Part shown: piece by piece, positions 18,029-26,581 of the stretch
Numbering within the stretch: position 1 is the first letter of the stretch
How the letters are laid out: the number at the start of each line of letters is the position of its first letter
NCBI GenBank assembly: GCA_021650895.1
Contig: CP091278.1
Location: 1,331,659 to 1,395,658, forward strand
DNA: 64,000 nt
Reading direction: 5' to 3'
Source of the DNA: Candidatus Jettenia sp.
GTDB taxonomy: Bacteria > Planctomycetota > Brocadiia > Brocadiales > Brocadiaceae
Program-made: the position numbers and the translations under genes
The notes under the pieces: generated by a model
Databases searched by the model: none
Told to the model about the DNA's origin: nothing
The model's input: only the letters and a program-made list of their open reading frames with translations

Positions 18029-18472
18029 TTAATCTTCCCGAAAGACAATATCATCATAATACAATTCAAGCTTGTGCTTATGTTTTAGTTCTTCCTGAGC
18101 CAAAATCTTGCATAATTTTTTTATATCAGCATTATCAGCCGATTTGGCCATGCTAACATAAAAGTTATAGGATTTCTGCTCTTTCTTCATAGCAACGATA
18201 AGTACATCCTGGAAGTCTTTAACTTCTGTAATATCCTTATCAACCAAATATTCAGTAATATGGAGATCCTGAATTTTTTCAGGCTTAAATTTTTTGATCT
18301 TAGAGGCATCAAAATTTTCCAACATCTCCTTATGTTTCAATTCTTCCTCGGCAAGTTCCTTTATCCATACTTTTGAAGCCGCATCTTTTACAAGCTTTAA
18401 TGCATTCGTATAAAATTTATATGCTTTATCTTCTTGTTCCGCGGCTTGTTTAATAATCTCTTTTACATCCAT
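18029..18472 (-). CDS. Ferritin-like diiron protein
   Basis: The ATG at 18472 (MDVKEIIKQAAEQE) is chosen over the longer frame from 18523 because a GGGAGGGG ribosome-binding site lies about 8-15 bases upstream and the family begins here. The 147-residue product holds two similar helical hairpins, each with a glutamate on the first helix (AAEQEDKAYKFY; MKKEQKSYNFY) and an ExxH on the second (EEELKHKEML; QEELKHKHKL), the ligand set of a rubrerythrin-type diiron centre. The rubredoxin-like zinc/iron ribbon is absent. Likely role: peroxide or oxygen detoxification, or iron handling. Confidence 0.85.
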   Translation of the reverse strand: MDVKEIIKQAAEQEDKAYKFYTNALKLVKDAASKVWIKELAEEELKHKEMLENFDASKIKKFKPEKIQDLHITEYLVDKDITEVKDFQDVLIVAMKKEQKSYNFYVSMAKSADNADIKKLCKILAQEELKHKHKLELYYDDIVFRED

Positions 18473-18578
18473 TATTCTATTACCCCTCCCTTCAATAGTT
18501 AAGATACTATTAAGTTTAACCATACCAATTATGCATTAATTACGGTGCAAAGATAATAATTTATCTCATGTATTGGAT

Positions 18579-19562
18579 TTATTTCTTTGTTTTGCCTAAG
18601 GATTTTAATTCTGTCAATTTATGTTCAGCCGCAATAGCCGCAGTAACCCCTTCTCCAACGGCAGTTGCAATTTGCCGATAAGAATTTTTTCGAATATCGC
18701 CGACAGCATACAGTCCCTCAATAGCTGTTTCCATATGGATGTTTGTCTCAATATGGCATCCGGTATCTACACAGAGCAAATTGCCTAAAAAATCTGTATT
18801 CGGTGAACTTCCAATGAAAATAAAAACTGCTTGACAGGGAAAATCCTTTTTCTCTTTCGTTAGAACATTTTGAGTGGTAACCCCTTCAATCTTCTCTTTG
18901 CCGTTAACACTTTCAACTATAGTATTTAATACTACACTTATTTTTGGATTTGAAAAGGCATCGTCGAGATAAATCTTTGTAGCCCGAAACTCATCCCTCC
19001 TGTGTATTATCCTGACTGAATTGGCATATTTGGTAAGAAAAATGCCTTCTGTAATAGCAGAGTCGCCTCCTCCAACAACAACAACATCTTTACCCTTATA
19101 AAACGCTCCGTCGCAGGTGGCACAGTAGCTAACGCCATTCCCATAAAACTCCTTCTCTCCAGGTATCTCTAATTTTTTTGGGTCTGCGCCAGCAGCCAAA
19201 ATAACTACATGGCTTGCATATTTATCGGTATCAGTCGTAACAATTTTTAAGCCATTTTCCAAATCTAATTTCAAAACTTCCTCATACCGAATCTCTACAC
19301 CAAATCGTTTGGCCTGCGCTTCCATTCTCTGTACCAAATCAACGCCGGTAATAACCTCAGGAAACCCTGGGTAATTCTCAATGAGTTCAGTACCGATTAA
19401 CTGACCTCCCAGATATCTCTTCTCAAGAATTACCGTCTTAAGCAGGGCACGACAGGTATAGACAGCAGCGGCAAGGGCAGCCGGTCCTCCTCCCACAATA
19501 ATTACATCATAATCTCTATTCACATTCCCTTTAATCCTCTCATTGCATTTAAAACTTGCCAT
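18579..19562 (-). CDS. trxB: Thioredoxin reductase
   Basis: 327 residues with the FAD-binding GGGPAALAAAVYTCRA, redox-active CATCDGAFYKGKDVVVVGGGDS, NADPH-site HRRDEFRATK, and C-terminal GLYAVGDIRKNSYRQIATAVGEGVTAAIAAE. It reduces thioredoxin with NADPH in the cytoplasm. The ATG at 19562 would overlap the upstream cytochrome gene by 43 bases; a GTG at 19523, preceded by AAAGGG, would begin nearer the family's usual N-terminus and is an alternative. It is flanked by other redox-defence genes on the same strand. Confidence 0.93.
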   Translation of the reverse strand: MASFKCNERIKGNVNRDYDVIIVGGGPAALAAAVYTCRALLKTVILEKRYLGGQLIGTELIENYPGFPEVITGVDLVQRMEAQAKRFGVEIRYEEVLKLDLENGLKIVTTDTDKYASHVVILAAGADPKKLEIPGEKEFYGNGVSYCATCDGAFYKGKDVVVVGGGDSAITEGIFLTKYANSVRIIHRRDEFRATKIYLDDAFSNPKISVVLNTIVESVNGKEKIEGVTTQNVLTKEKKDFPCQAVFIFIGSSPNTDFLGNLLCVDTGCHIETNIHMETAIEGLYAVGDIRKNSYRQIATAVGEGVTAAIAAEHKLTELKSLGKTKK

Positions 19563-20125
19563 CCATAAAAATTTAAGGCAAACTGTTTTTTTTCAATATG
19601 ACACGCTAAACATTGCTTCGTTCCTTCCGTAGCCCAATTACGGGTTACAAACGCAGTTTTAGACTTTTCTCCTTTTGGTGTTAACTTTTCCTTTCCTGCA
19701 TGGCAAAAATTACATTCCGTTCCCATAACTTCAGAAAGCTCAAACATCTTCCTGGCCTGTTGTTCGTTTTCCTTATAATGCTTCAGATCAATATGACAAT
19801 GGTCGCATTCAACACCCAGCGCAACAGAAGCCTTCATCATTTCCTTTGATTTCTCCCCTGCTTCTGTAAAAACTGTTAAATCTTCATTATGGCAAAAATT
19901 ACAATCAACGCCCAGGAGGGATGTCATCCTTTTTATCAATGCTTCTCTCTCTTCTTTTGTACCTTTAAAGTAAGGATTTGAGTAGGTAACGCTTGGTGTG
20001 TTTTCCCGCCTCTGTTCTGTATTCGATAAAGCGTAACTTTCAAAGCAAGATATCGCAATACCCGTGATGATTATATATATTCTCAAGTTTTTCTTTTGAA
20101 ATAGTTTTAGCATACATGCTACCAT
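19520..20125 (-). CDS. Secreted tetraheme c-type cytochrome
   Basis: Four CXXCH motifs (CNFCH, CDHCH, CNFCH, CLACH) follow a signal sequence. The ATG at 20125 (MVACMLKLFQ, with another at 20113) is preferred to the longer frame from 20272, which would overlap the rubredoxin gene. Two near-identical heme segments (DCNFCHN... and ECNFCHAG...) alternate with ECDHCHID, indicating internal duplication. The motif GVDCNFCH...FTEAGEKSKEM resembles the multiheme cytochromes of photosynthetic-reaction-centre-like type found in planctomycetes. Electron-transfer role; partners unknown. Confidence 0.85.
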   Translation of the reverse strand: MVACMLKLFQKKNLRIYIIITGIAISCFESYALSNTEQRRENTPSVTYSNPYFKGTKEEREALIKRMTSLLGVDCNFCHNEDLTVFTEAGEKSKEMMKASVALGVECDHCHIDLKHYKENEQQARKMFELSEVMGTECNFCHAGKEKLTPKGEKSKTAFVTRNWATEGTKQCLACHIEKKQFALNFYGWQVLNAMRGLKGM

Positions 20126-20198
20126 AAAATTAAAGTTATAATAAAAAAACAACAACCCAAATGGCGTTTGGATAGGAATATATCGACGGTTAAGGTTT

Positions 20199-20360
20199 TT
20201 AATCGAGTTTGTCAAACATATCCTTACCAGCACCGCAGGATGGACAAATCCAATCATCTGGTAAATTCTCAAAAGACGTCCCGGGTTTTACACCATTATC
20301 CGGATCTCCTTTTTCTGGGTCGTATACATAGCCACACACCCTGCATTCCCACTTTGACAT
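20199..20360 (-). CDS. Rubredoxin
   Basis: A 53-residue protein below usual ORF-length cut-offs. It begins [20 protein letters not shown] and ends near [19 protein letters not shown]. The two CxxCG loops ([11 protein letters not shown] and [10 protein letters not shown]) are the complete Fe(Cys)4 site of rubredoxin, and the [18 protein letters not shown] middle is the typical family sequence. It is a cytoplasmic one-electron carrier, commonly a partner of rubrerythrins and oxygen reductases, consistent with the ferritin-like genes nearby. A ribosome-binding site GAGGAG precedes the start. Confidence 0.95.
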   Translation of the reverse strand: MSKWECRVCGYVYDPEKGDPDNGVKPGTSFENLPDDWICPSCGAGKDMFDKLD

Positions 20361-20433
20361 TTATTTTTTCTCCTCAATGTTTAATGATAAATATTTTACA
20401 CTACATTCTATAAGGTTATCAATCTTTAAAAAC

Positions 20434-20472
20434 AAAGAAAGTGCAAAAGACCCCTTCTTTTGCACTTTCTTT
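20434..20472. terminator. Perfect hairpin terminator downstream of cytochrome c'-like gene
   Basis: AAAGAAAGTGCAAAAGA pairs with TCTTTTGCACTTTCTTT around a CCCC loop; the arms are perfectly complementary and A/T-rich at the base, so it can work in either direction. It lies 24 bases beyond the stop of the gene ending at 20496. Confidence 0.85.
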
Positions 20473-20495
20473 CTCGCTCATACTGCATTCAAAAC

Positions 20496-21023
20496 TTAAC
20501 GGTTTTCAATAGGTATTTGCTTATCCCGAAGATTCTTATGGCACTCGAAACAGGTCTTTTCTATCATAGTTGTGAAAGATTTAAGGGTTGCTCCTTCATC
20601 GTTCGACTTTGCAGCTTTTTGAATTTCTAATGCTGATGATGCAATATCTTTTAAATACACATCAAAATCCTCTTTTAATTTTGTAATCTTCTTTGAATCA
20701 TTTGGATCTATCTTGGCCCGTTTATACCATGGATTCTCCTTTGGATCCACCTGAAAGAATGTTTCGTTTATCTTATAGCTTTGATTTACAACTGCGCCTG
20801 CCTCCTGCGCGACATATTTAAAATTCCCTGCTAGTATTCCATCAAGAATATTTTCCATATGGTTTGCTATCTCATTCATCAATGCCCTGGTAGGTTCTAT
20901 AACTCGCTCATGGGAGGCAACTTCTTCCTCAGCTGCGGAAACCATAGAAAAGTTAATGCTATTCCCCAATCCTATCAAACTCAAACCTAATAAACCAATA
21001 TTTAAAAACCCCATCCTTTTCAA
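20496..21023 (-). CDS. Cytochrome c'/c-556-like monoheme cytochrome (paralogue 1)
   Basis: 175 residues: signal peptide (about 1-30), an all-helical middle, and one CXXCH (CFECHKNLRD) close to the C-terminus, the arrangement of cytochrome c' and c-556. It shares the segment ILDGILAGNFKYVAQEAG and the C-terminal heme helix with the next gene upstream. Cytochromes c' are periplasmic; known members bind NO or CO, which fits an organism handling nitrogen oxides, but the ligand here is unproven. Confidence 0.85.
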   Translation of the reverse strand: MKRMGFLNIGLLGLSLIGLGNSINFSMVSAAEEEVASHERVIEPTRALMNEIANHMENILDGILAGNFKYVAQEAGAVVNQSYKINETFFQVDPKENPWYKRAKIDPNDSKKITKLKEDFDVYLKDIASSALEIQKAAKSNDEGATLKSFTTMIEKTCFECHKNLRDKQIPIENR

Positions 21024-21157
21024 GTTATATCTCCTTTCTAAAAATGATAAAAAATAATATACAGGACTAATATTATCCTCTAAATGTATACTATTTTAGC
21101 ATAGGGTTCAATGGTAAAAATAACGGATGAAATTTCTCATATCACTGAAACCCTATA

Positions 21158-21284
21158 GTTCACCGCAGAGGGCGCTGAGAGCGCAGAGAAATATTAAGGA
21201 AAGAGAGAAATTTTGTATAATACTTCTGCTTATACCTCTCTTACATTCTCAGCGACCTCGGCGTTCTCTGCGGTGGGCTGAACT
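21158..21284. repeat. Inverted repeat with CACCGCAGAG arms
   Basis: GTTCACCGCAGAGGGCGCTG at the left and the complement of CTGCGGTGGGCTGAAC at the right form long arms around about 75 bp of non-coding sequence. It is GC-richer than its surroundings and resembles a dispersed palindromic element. Confidence 0.7.
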
Positions 21285-21348
21285 GTTACTAATTGACTTC
21301 AATAAGCATAGCAGAAAGAAACATGCTTCATATACATCAAAAGAACAA

Positions 21349-21380
21349 AAGAGTGCAGGTAATTTATTATCTGCACTCCC
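21349..21380 (-). terminator. Hairpin terminator for the upstream cytochrome c'-like gene
   Basis: GAGTGCAG (21351) pairs with CTGCACTC (21371-21378). On the minus strand it is followed by TTTTGTTCTTTT, an intrinsic-terminator layout about 70 bases after the stop of the gene ending at 21449. Confidence 0.7.
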
Positions 21381-21448
21381 TTGCCAATTCATTACTCAGA
21401 GTTTGAAAAGACCTCGTAACCATTCAATAATTTTCAGGTGGTATTTTA

Positions 21449-21991
21449 TCACTCATGCATCTTTTTGTGGCAATCGAGACATGTGTTTTTTATCAAACCC
21501 GAAAAGGCATCAAATGCTGTTTCCTCATTTTTTGAATCCGCTGCTTTTTGAATCTCTTGCAGAGATGCATCTATCTTTCCAAAATAGCTTAAAAAATCTG
21601 CTCTTAATTGTTTAAATTTCTCCAAATCTTCCGGCTGCAAATGGGAGGTTTTAGGATCTTTCTCATATGCTTCAATATCCAAGCTTTGAGGAAAATAGGT
21701 ATTAATAATCTGTTGACCTTTTTCTGAAACGGCTGTGGCGTTTTGTTTAACAGATTCAAAATTACCTTCTAATATCGCAGTTAGTAGCGCATTTATCCTG
21801 TCCCTTATCTCCAATGCCATGTTTCTCAGAGGTAACTTAACATCTTTATGCCACATAGCTTCATATTTATGATAAATCATTTGTCCTTCACCTGCCCCTG
21901 CATAAACGGTTGAAGATCGGACGATATTTGCTGACCCTATGAATACCACAAAACCTAAAAGACTTATACCCAAAAATATTACCTTTTTCAT
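21449..21991 (-). CDS. Cytochrome c'/c-556-like monoheme cytochrome (paralogue 2)
   Basis: 180 residues with signal peptide (about 1-32), helical body and a single C-terminal CLDCHKKMHE heme site. It is clearly related to the gene at 20496: compare LLTAILEGNFESVKQNATAV with ILDGILAGNFKYVAQEAGAV. The tandem arrangement suggests local duplication, with each copy followed by its own terminator. An ATG preceded by AAGAAGGAGG at good spacing supports the start. Confidence 0.85.
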   Translation of the reverse strand: MKKVIFLGISLLGFVVFIGSANIVRSSTVYAGAGEGQMIYHKYEAMWHKDVKLPLRNMALEIRDRINALLTAILEGNFESVKQNATAVSEKGQQIINTYFPQSLDIEAYEKDPKTSHLQPEDLEKFKQLRADFLSYFGKIDASLQEIQKAADSKNEETAFDAFSGLIKNTCLDCHKKMHE

Positions 21992-22115
21992 ACAAAACCT
22001 CCTTCTTACCTAATAATAATTTAAAGCAAATAGAGTTATCACTGTGTCGACAAACAATCCTCCTTTCTTGTATCACGGATTTTCTGAAAAAAAATAAATC
22101 ACAAAGATTACAAAT

Positions 22116-23537
22116 TTATACAGAAGCGCCTTTTGTATGCGGCTCAGTCATAAAAGCAGGAGATAATACCTGGTCTAATTGATCTGCAGGAATAAGTTTG
22201 TGTTGCTGAATAATCTCTTTTACAGATTTCCCTGTCCGCATCGATTCTTTTACGATATCAGCCGCTTTTGAATATCCTATAATAGGATTCAGAATAGTAA
22301 CGATTCCCAAACTCCTAATGGCATAGTCCCGGCATTTATCCACATTTACCGTAATACCATAAATACATTTCTCATGAAATATCCTTGCAGCATTTGTAAG
22401 AATGATAATGGAATCAAGTAGCTTATACTGAATTAACGGCATCATAACATTCAGCTCAAATTGCCCGGCCTGGGCAGCCAATGCTATTGACATATCGTTG
22501 CCCAAAATAGAAAAACAGACCATATTCATCATTTCAGGAATAACAGGATTAACCTTTCCTGGCATAATAGATGACCCTGGCTGCATTGCAGGCAGATCAA
22601 TCTCCGCCAATCCTGTGTTTGGTCCGGAATTCATTAATCTCAGATCATTTGAGATACGGATAAGTTCCACAGCTAAAGTGCGAAGGGACCCAGAGTATTC
22701 GACAAAAGGCGCATTACTTTGCGTGGCCTCAAATCGATTCTTTGATTCCTTGAGGTCAAGATTGGTCATCTTCCTGAGCTTTTCAATAACCCTGCGAGCA
22801 AACTCCGGATGAGTGTTAATTCCTGTACCTACAGCGGTTCCACCGATTCCTAATTCTTTTAAGCTTTCGCTTGCCTTTTCAATACCTTTAGTCGCTTTAA
22901 ACAGGGATTCCGTATAGCCAGAGAATTCCTGTCCTACCCGGATAGGCACAGCATCATGAAGATGTGTACGGGCTGATTTTATCATTGAATCAAATGATTT
23001 TGCTTTCTGATTAAACACTTCAACCAGGATATACAAGCCCTTAATAAGTTTTTTAGATAACTGTAACGCTGCGATACGCATTGCAGTAGGATAGATATCA
23101 TTGGTAGATTGTCCATAATTCACATGGTCGTTCGGATGCACGATAGAATAATCACCTTTTTCACCACCCAGCATTTCGATTGCAATATTAGCAACAACTT
23201 CATTTACATTCATATGATGTGATGTTCCTGCCCCTGCCTGGTATACATCCACCAGAAACTGTTCCTGAAATTCACCATTCAATATGCGATCACATGCCAG
23301 AATAATCATGTTGCCAATCCTGCTATCGAGACAACCGAGTTCTACGTTCACCATAGCAGCTGCCTTTTTTATATGAACAATGGCCAAGGTAAATACCGGC
23401 TGAGATGTTTGACCACTAATGGGAAAATTCTCAATAGCCCTGGCAGTTTGGATTCCGTAGTAGACCGTTGCAGGAATGTGCATCTCACCCAGGGAATCTT
23501 TTTCGGTACGGAATGAATCTATCTTTCTTTTGCTCAT
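22116..23537 (-). CDS. aspA: Aspartate ammonia-lyase (fumarase/aspartase superfamily)
   Basis: 473 residues, full length. The superfamily signature GSSIMPGKVNPVIPEMMNMV is intact, as are SAGTSHHMNVNEV-type segment (GAGTSHHMNVNEVVANIA), HPNDHVNYGQSTND and RTHLHDAVPIRVGQEF. These fit aspartase better than fumarase C, and the length and C-terminus match AspA. It releases ammonia from aspartate to give fumarate. It overlaps the upstream ferritin-like gene by four bases (ATGA), so the two are translationally coupled. Confidence 0.88.
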   Translation of the reverse strand: MSKRKIDSFRTEKDSLGEMHIPATVYYGIQTARAIENFPISGQTSQPVFTLAIVHIKKAAAMVNVELGCLDSRIGNMIILACDRILNGEFQEQFLVDVYQAGAGTSHHMNVNEVVANIAIEMLGGEKGDYSIVHPNDHVNYGQSTNDIYPTAMRIAALQLSKKLIKGLYILVEVFNQKAKSFDSMIKSARTHLHDAVPIRVGQEFSGYTESLFKATKGIEKASESLKELGIGGTAVGTGINTHPEFARRVIEKLRKMTNLDLKESKNRFEATQSNAPFVEYSGSLRTLAVELIRISNDLRLMNSGPNTGLAEIDLPAMQPGSSIMPGKVNPVIPEMMNMVCFSILGNDMSIALAAQAGQFELNVMMPLIQYKLLDSIIILTNAARIFHEKCIYGITVNVDKCRDYAIRSLGIVTILNPIIGYSKAADIVKESMRTGKSVKEIIQQHKLIPADQLDQVLSPAFMTEPHTKGASV

Positions 23538-24076
23538 ACTTTTTTACTTACCATATTCACCCACAGATCATAAATACGTCCTTCATTCTCAGCTTCCCAA
23601 AGCTCTGTATTTTCAAGATATTCAAGTGTATTCTTTAAAATAGTGCAATGTATCTCCTCTTCACTGGCAAGGAAATGATACACATCCTTTTCCCTTCTGT
23701 CATGCGCATCTTTAGCAGCTTGTTCATAAAATTTAATTCCATTTTCCTCTATCTTTATAGCCAGCTTCACAGCTTCTATATCATTTGTGTTTGCATTTAC
23801 CTTTTGTTTTAGCTCATCGCCCATATCTTGAAAGATATTCATTAGTCTCTCTCTGGGATTTATTGTAGTTTTTTCCCTTTCCTGAACAGCCTCTTTATGG
23901 GTAAACAATAAGGTTTTGATCCTTTTCGCATGCATTTTTTCATCTTCTATAAAAGATCGGAACATAGCCTTACCCATAGGATGAAAGGTTTTGGATGCCA
24001 TATCAGTATAGAATTTTATCCCGTCTATTTCCATCTGGAGTGCAATTGATTTTATATCCTTTAAAGCCTCGCTCAT
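23534..24076 (-). CDS. Ferritin-like diiron protein (rubrerythrin-type, two-hairpin)
   Basis: 180 residues. Two repeated helical hairpins each supply a glutamate (LQMEIDGIKFYTDMA; IKIEENGIKFYEQAA) and an ExxH (EDEKMHAKRI; SEEEIHCTIL), together a complete diiron ligand set. No rubredoxin-type ribbon is present. Its stop overlaps the start of aspA. Probably an oxygen- or peroxide-scavenging or iron-storage protein. Confidence 0.85.
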   Translation of the reverse strand: MSEALKDIKSIALQMEIDGIKFYTDMASKTFHPMGKAMFRSFIEDEKMHAKRIKTLLFTHKEAVQEREKTTINPRERLMNIFQDMGDELKQKVNANTNDIEAVKLAIKIEENGIKFYEQAAKDAHDRREKDVYHFLASEEEIHCTILKNTLEYLENTELWEAENEGRIYDLWVNMVSKKV

Positions 24077-24107
24077 TGTATATCCTTAAAATTGAATAGT
24101 TAAAATA

Positions 24108-24236
24108 GGCCTTCGGCTACTTTTGTTTTTAATCAAAACGTAGGGCAAGGCTTTAGCCTTGCTTCCCTGCATGAACGTACATGGGGGAGAGCAACCCTAA
24201 AGGGTTGCCCTACAGAATTGAAATTCCTATACATTA
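24108..24236. repeat. REP-like composite repeat, full-length copy A
   Basis: 129 bp starting GGCCTTCGGC, with the palindromes GTAGGGCAAGGCTTTAGCC / TTGC and AACCCTAAAGGGTTGCCCTAC, and ending GAATTGAAATTCCTATACAT. It matches 34073-34200 almost base for base. Partial copies are at 30591, 37266, 47711, 54728, 55772 and 62435. Confidence 0.85.
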
Positions 24237-24282
24237 AATTAAGCTATCTTTGGCAGCGACTCACAAAAAACGGAGTCGAAAT

Positions 24283-24350
24283 AGGGCGAGGTCTTAGCCT
24301 TGCCAAACAACCCTGAAGGGTTGCCTACGTAATTGAAATTCCTAATCGTT
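24283..24350. repeat. REP-like composite repeat, diverged copy adjacent to copy A
   Basis: AGGGCGAGGTCTTAGCCTTG, CAACCCTGAAGGGTTGCC and AATTGAAATTCCTAATCGTT are degenerate versions of the copy at 24108-24236. Together the two copies fill the 290-bp gap between the ferritin-like genes. Confidence 0.7.
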
Positions 24351-24367
24351 AAAGTTCTCATACCCTA

Positions 24368-24724
24368 TTATTGCGGAAGGGATTTTATTGAATAATCATT
24401 CGCTATATCAACAAGAGCAAATTTCTGGCAGCACAATGAGCACCGTTCCTCATTCCCCACCGAAGGCATCTTCCCAAAATTAATCTCCCAGCCACACATA
24501 AGACAATAGAAACTCACATCATGATTATCAGATTCAATATCTCTGATAATTCTTCCTATAGCATCCCGGTGTCCTTTGGCTGCCCTTGCCAGATGTTGAA
24601 AAGTTTCTTTTACCTTAATATCTTTCGAAGCAACGGCAAGTTGGTTATATAAATGTTCTTGCTCTTCCTCTACCTCTAAATTTTCCTCCAGGAATTCAAG
24701 TATAGATTTATACCCTTCTCTCAT
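24368..24724 (-). CDS. Rubrerythrin-like protein with C-terminal zinc-ribbon/rubredoxin-type module
   Basis: 118 residues. A single helical hairpin with EVEEEQEHLYNQLA and a second helix (HLARAAKGHRDAI) is followed by a ribbon with CLMCGWEI and CSLCCQKF, which can bind one metal. The helical part is about half a normal rubrerythrin, so a complete diiron site would need a dimer. It sits just downstream of the 60-residue half-ferritin gene, 20 bases apart, and may work with it. Confidence 0.75.
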   Translation of the reverse strand: MREGYKSILEFLEENLEVEEEQEHLYNQLAVASKDIKVKETFQHLARAAKGHRDAIGRIIRDIESDNHDVSFYCLMCGWEINFGKMPSVGNEERCSLCCQKFALVDIANDYSIKSLPQ

Positions 24725-24743
24725 CTGTATCTCTCCTAATTAT

Positions 24744-24926
24744 TTAAGATAATCTACTCAAATGGTCTTCCAGTTCTGCTTTATGCCGTATTTCATTGTG
24801 CAGAATACCCTCAAGCAGGGCATTGATTTTAGGATCATGAAATACCTTAATCTGATTACTGTATCTTTCAATGGATATATCTTTTTTTTGTATCGCCAAT
24901 TTTACATTTTCAATATCTTTACTCAT
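24744..24926 (-). CDS. 60-residue half-ferritin (single helical hairpin)
   Basis: MSKDIENVKLAIQKKDISIERYSNQI forms one helix and a second helix carries HNEIRHKAELEDHL with an ExxH pair. This is the size of one hairpin of a ferritin four-helix bundle, comparable in concept to other short, dimerising ferritin-like proteins. The first-helix glutamate position is ISIERY. It is the first gene of the minus-strand ferritin-like group. Real coding is supported by similarity to the neighbours and by the tight spacing to the next gene. Confidence 0.7.
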   Translation of the reverse strand: MSKDIENVKLAIQKKDISIERYSNQIKVFHDPKINALLEGILHNEIRHKAELEDHLSRLS

Positions 24927-25013
24927 TTCTTAATTTCCCCTTCCTGCAAAAATAATATTTTTAAGTTATACTCATTCTATAATCAATTATTATACCAAAA
25001 TGTTGTCTTTTGA

Positions 25014-25484
25014 AAATTACACTCAAATATATCCTACTTATAATCAATACTTGTAGTTACAAGAAATGTACAATCAAAAAAATTTAAATTCTCAAGCAAC
25101 TTATATCAAGAATTTTAGACCGAAAATCCATTTCTTTAGATTTTTATCCTTTGGTTTAATACATTTTTGAATAAAACTCCAAAGTTTACTTTAGCAATTT
25201 AACTGTTGACAATATAGGATTTCAATTTATAATGATTTTTAACATAACGGCAGCCTCCAAGTGGTTGAGAGGACAAAAGTAAAGGGTCTTTAACCTGTTG
25301 TATATTCAAATGAAGTAACACAAACAAATACCATACATAAAGTTGTTAAGATAGCCTTACTGCCGAAGATGTTCTTTGATGAATATTTTCCCTGTAAGGT
25401 TTTTTATTTATAGATGGATATGAAAAAAAGCCTGCTTCGAAAAAAGCCAGTGTATTACTCAATAAAAATTTTTAGGTTAAAAAT
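25014..25484. other. Intergenic gap of 470 bp, nothing recognised
   Basis: AT-rich, between divergently transcribed genes (half-ferritin on minus, amidase on plus). It should hold both promoters; I see no clear repeat, hairpin or small gene. Confidence 0.5.
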
Positions 25485-26150
25485 ATGCGAAAACATGAAA
25501 GAATTATTCAATATCTTTCGCTGACCGCAACGGTAGTCGCTACATCAGGACTACTCATTTCCATACCCTCTTTTAATAATGTAAAAATCGAAAAATCCCT
25601 CCCTTTTTTCAACATTTCCAAATTGAAAGAATCTTCTCCTGAATTGAATCTTGTTAGCATTTGTCGTACCGATGTAAGCGAAAATCAGTGGAAATATATT
25701 GTTATTCATCACAGCGCAACTGAAAAGGGAAACGCTGCTCGATTTGATAATTATCACAGGAATAAGAGAGGCTGGGAATATGGTCTTGCGTACCACTTTG
25801 TAATTGGAAATGGTTCATTTTCGGGAGATGGAGAAATAGAGGTTGCTGAGCGATGGAAAAAACAGATACATGGAGCACATACAGCAAATATGGCCTGCAA
25901 TCGTGTGGCAATCGGGATTTGTCTGGTTGGTGATTTTGAAAATGGAGGTGTTCCTACCGATAACCAACTCGAATCGTTAGTTAAATTAATCCAATATCTC
26001 TCAAGAAGATATACTATCCCTGTATCAAATATATTATTACATAAACAGGTACATCAAAAGGGCACAGCTTGTCCGGGTAAGAATTTCCCATTTGCCGAAC
26101 TTAAGATGAAGCTTCTGCAAATGGCCTCAAATCCGACCAACCATATTTAA
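25485..26150 (+). CDS. Secreted N-acetylmuramoyl-L-alanine amidase (PGRP/Amidase_2), paralogue 2
   Basis: 221 residues with an N-terminal signal (about 12-30) and an Amidase_2 domain. The ligand regions are VIHHSATEKG, AYHFVIGNG and LLHKQVHQKGTACPG, with GWEYGLAYHFVI and GICLVGDFENGG matching the paralogue at 8130. Here the N-terminus is a plain hydrophobic segment without a lipobox cysteine, so this copy may be soluble or anchored by its uncleaved helix. It precedes the convergent pilus block on the minus strand. Confidence 0.88.
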   Translation: MRKHERIIQYLSLTATVVATSGLLISIPSFNNVKIEKSLPFFNISKLKESSPELNLVSICRTDVSENQWKYIVIHHSATEKGNAARFDNYHRNKRGWEYGLAYHFVIGNGSFSGDGEIEVAERWKKQIHGAHTANMACNRVAIGICLVGDFENGGVPTDNQLESLVKLIQYLSRRYTIPVSNILLHKQVHQKGTACPGKNFPFAELKMKLLQMASNPTNHI

Positions 26151-26167
26151 GGATACCGGATTTTGCC

Positions 26168-26515
26168 TTATTTTATTTGTGTCTTTAAGAGTTCAGCTTT
26201 CACATCTTCAATAGATGCACCAAAGGGCTTCCCGTAGTGCTGTAATTTTTTATCATACTTATAATTTCTTGCAGCCACTAATCCCAGACTTCCTCCCTGA
26301 AAATATTCATAAACCATGATAACCTGTTCCTCAGTATCCACAAGGTAAAATGGTTGTCTACTTCCTAATTGTCCACCTACTACACCAAAAACCTGTTGCG
26401 CACTTCCGTCTCCCTGGGCAATAACATAATTTGTTGTATTCCTAAAAATTAGAATCATAAGCAACAAGGCAATAATAATAAGCAAGAGTGTATTCACCTT
26501 ATACATTTTACGCAT
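26168..26515 (-). CDS. Single-pass membrane protein of unknown function at end of pilus operon
   Basis: 115 residues: one membrane helix (LLLIIIALLLMILIF, about 10-25) then an extracytoplasmic domain with VFGVVGGQLGSRQPFYLVDTEEQVIMVYEYF. No known family is recognised. It follows the secretin gene by 66 bases on the same strand and may be the last gene of that operon. Confidence 0.65.
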   Translation of the reverse strand: MRKMYKVNTLLLIIIALLLMILIFRNTTNYVIAQGDGSAQQVFGVVGGQLGSRQPFYLVDTEEQVIMVYEYFQGGSLGLVAARNYKYDKKLQHYGKPFGASIEDVKAELLKTQIK

Positions 26516-26581
26516 AAGACATCCTCGAATGAATAAATATTTTATTTGTTTAACGAGTATAAATAACGAAATGGATGCTTC

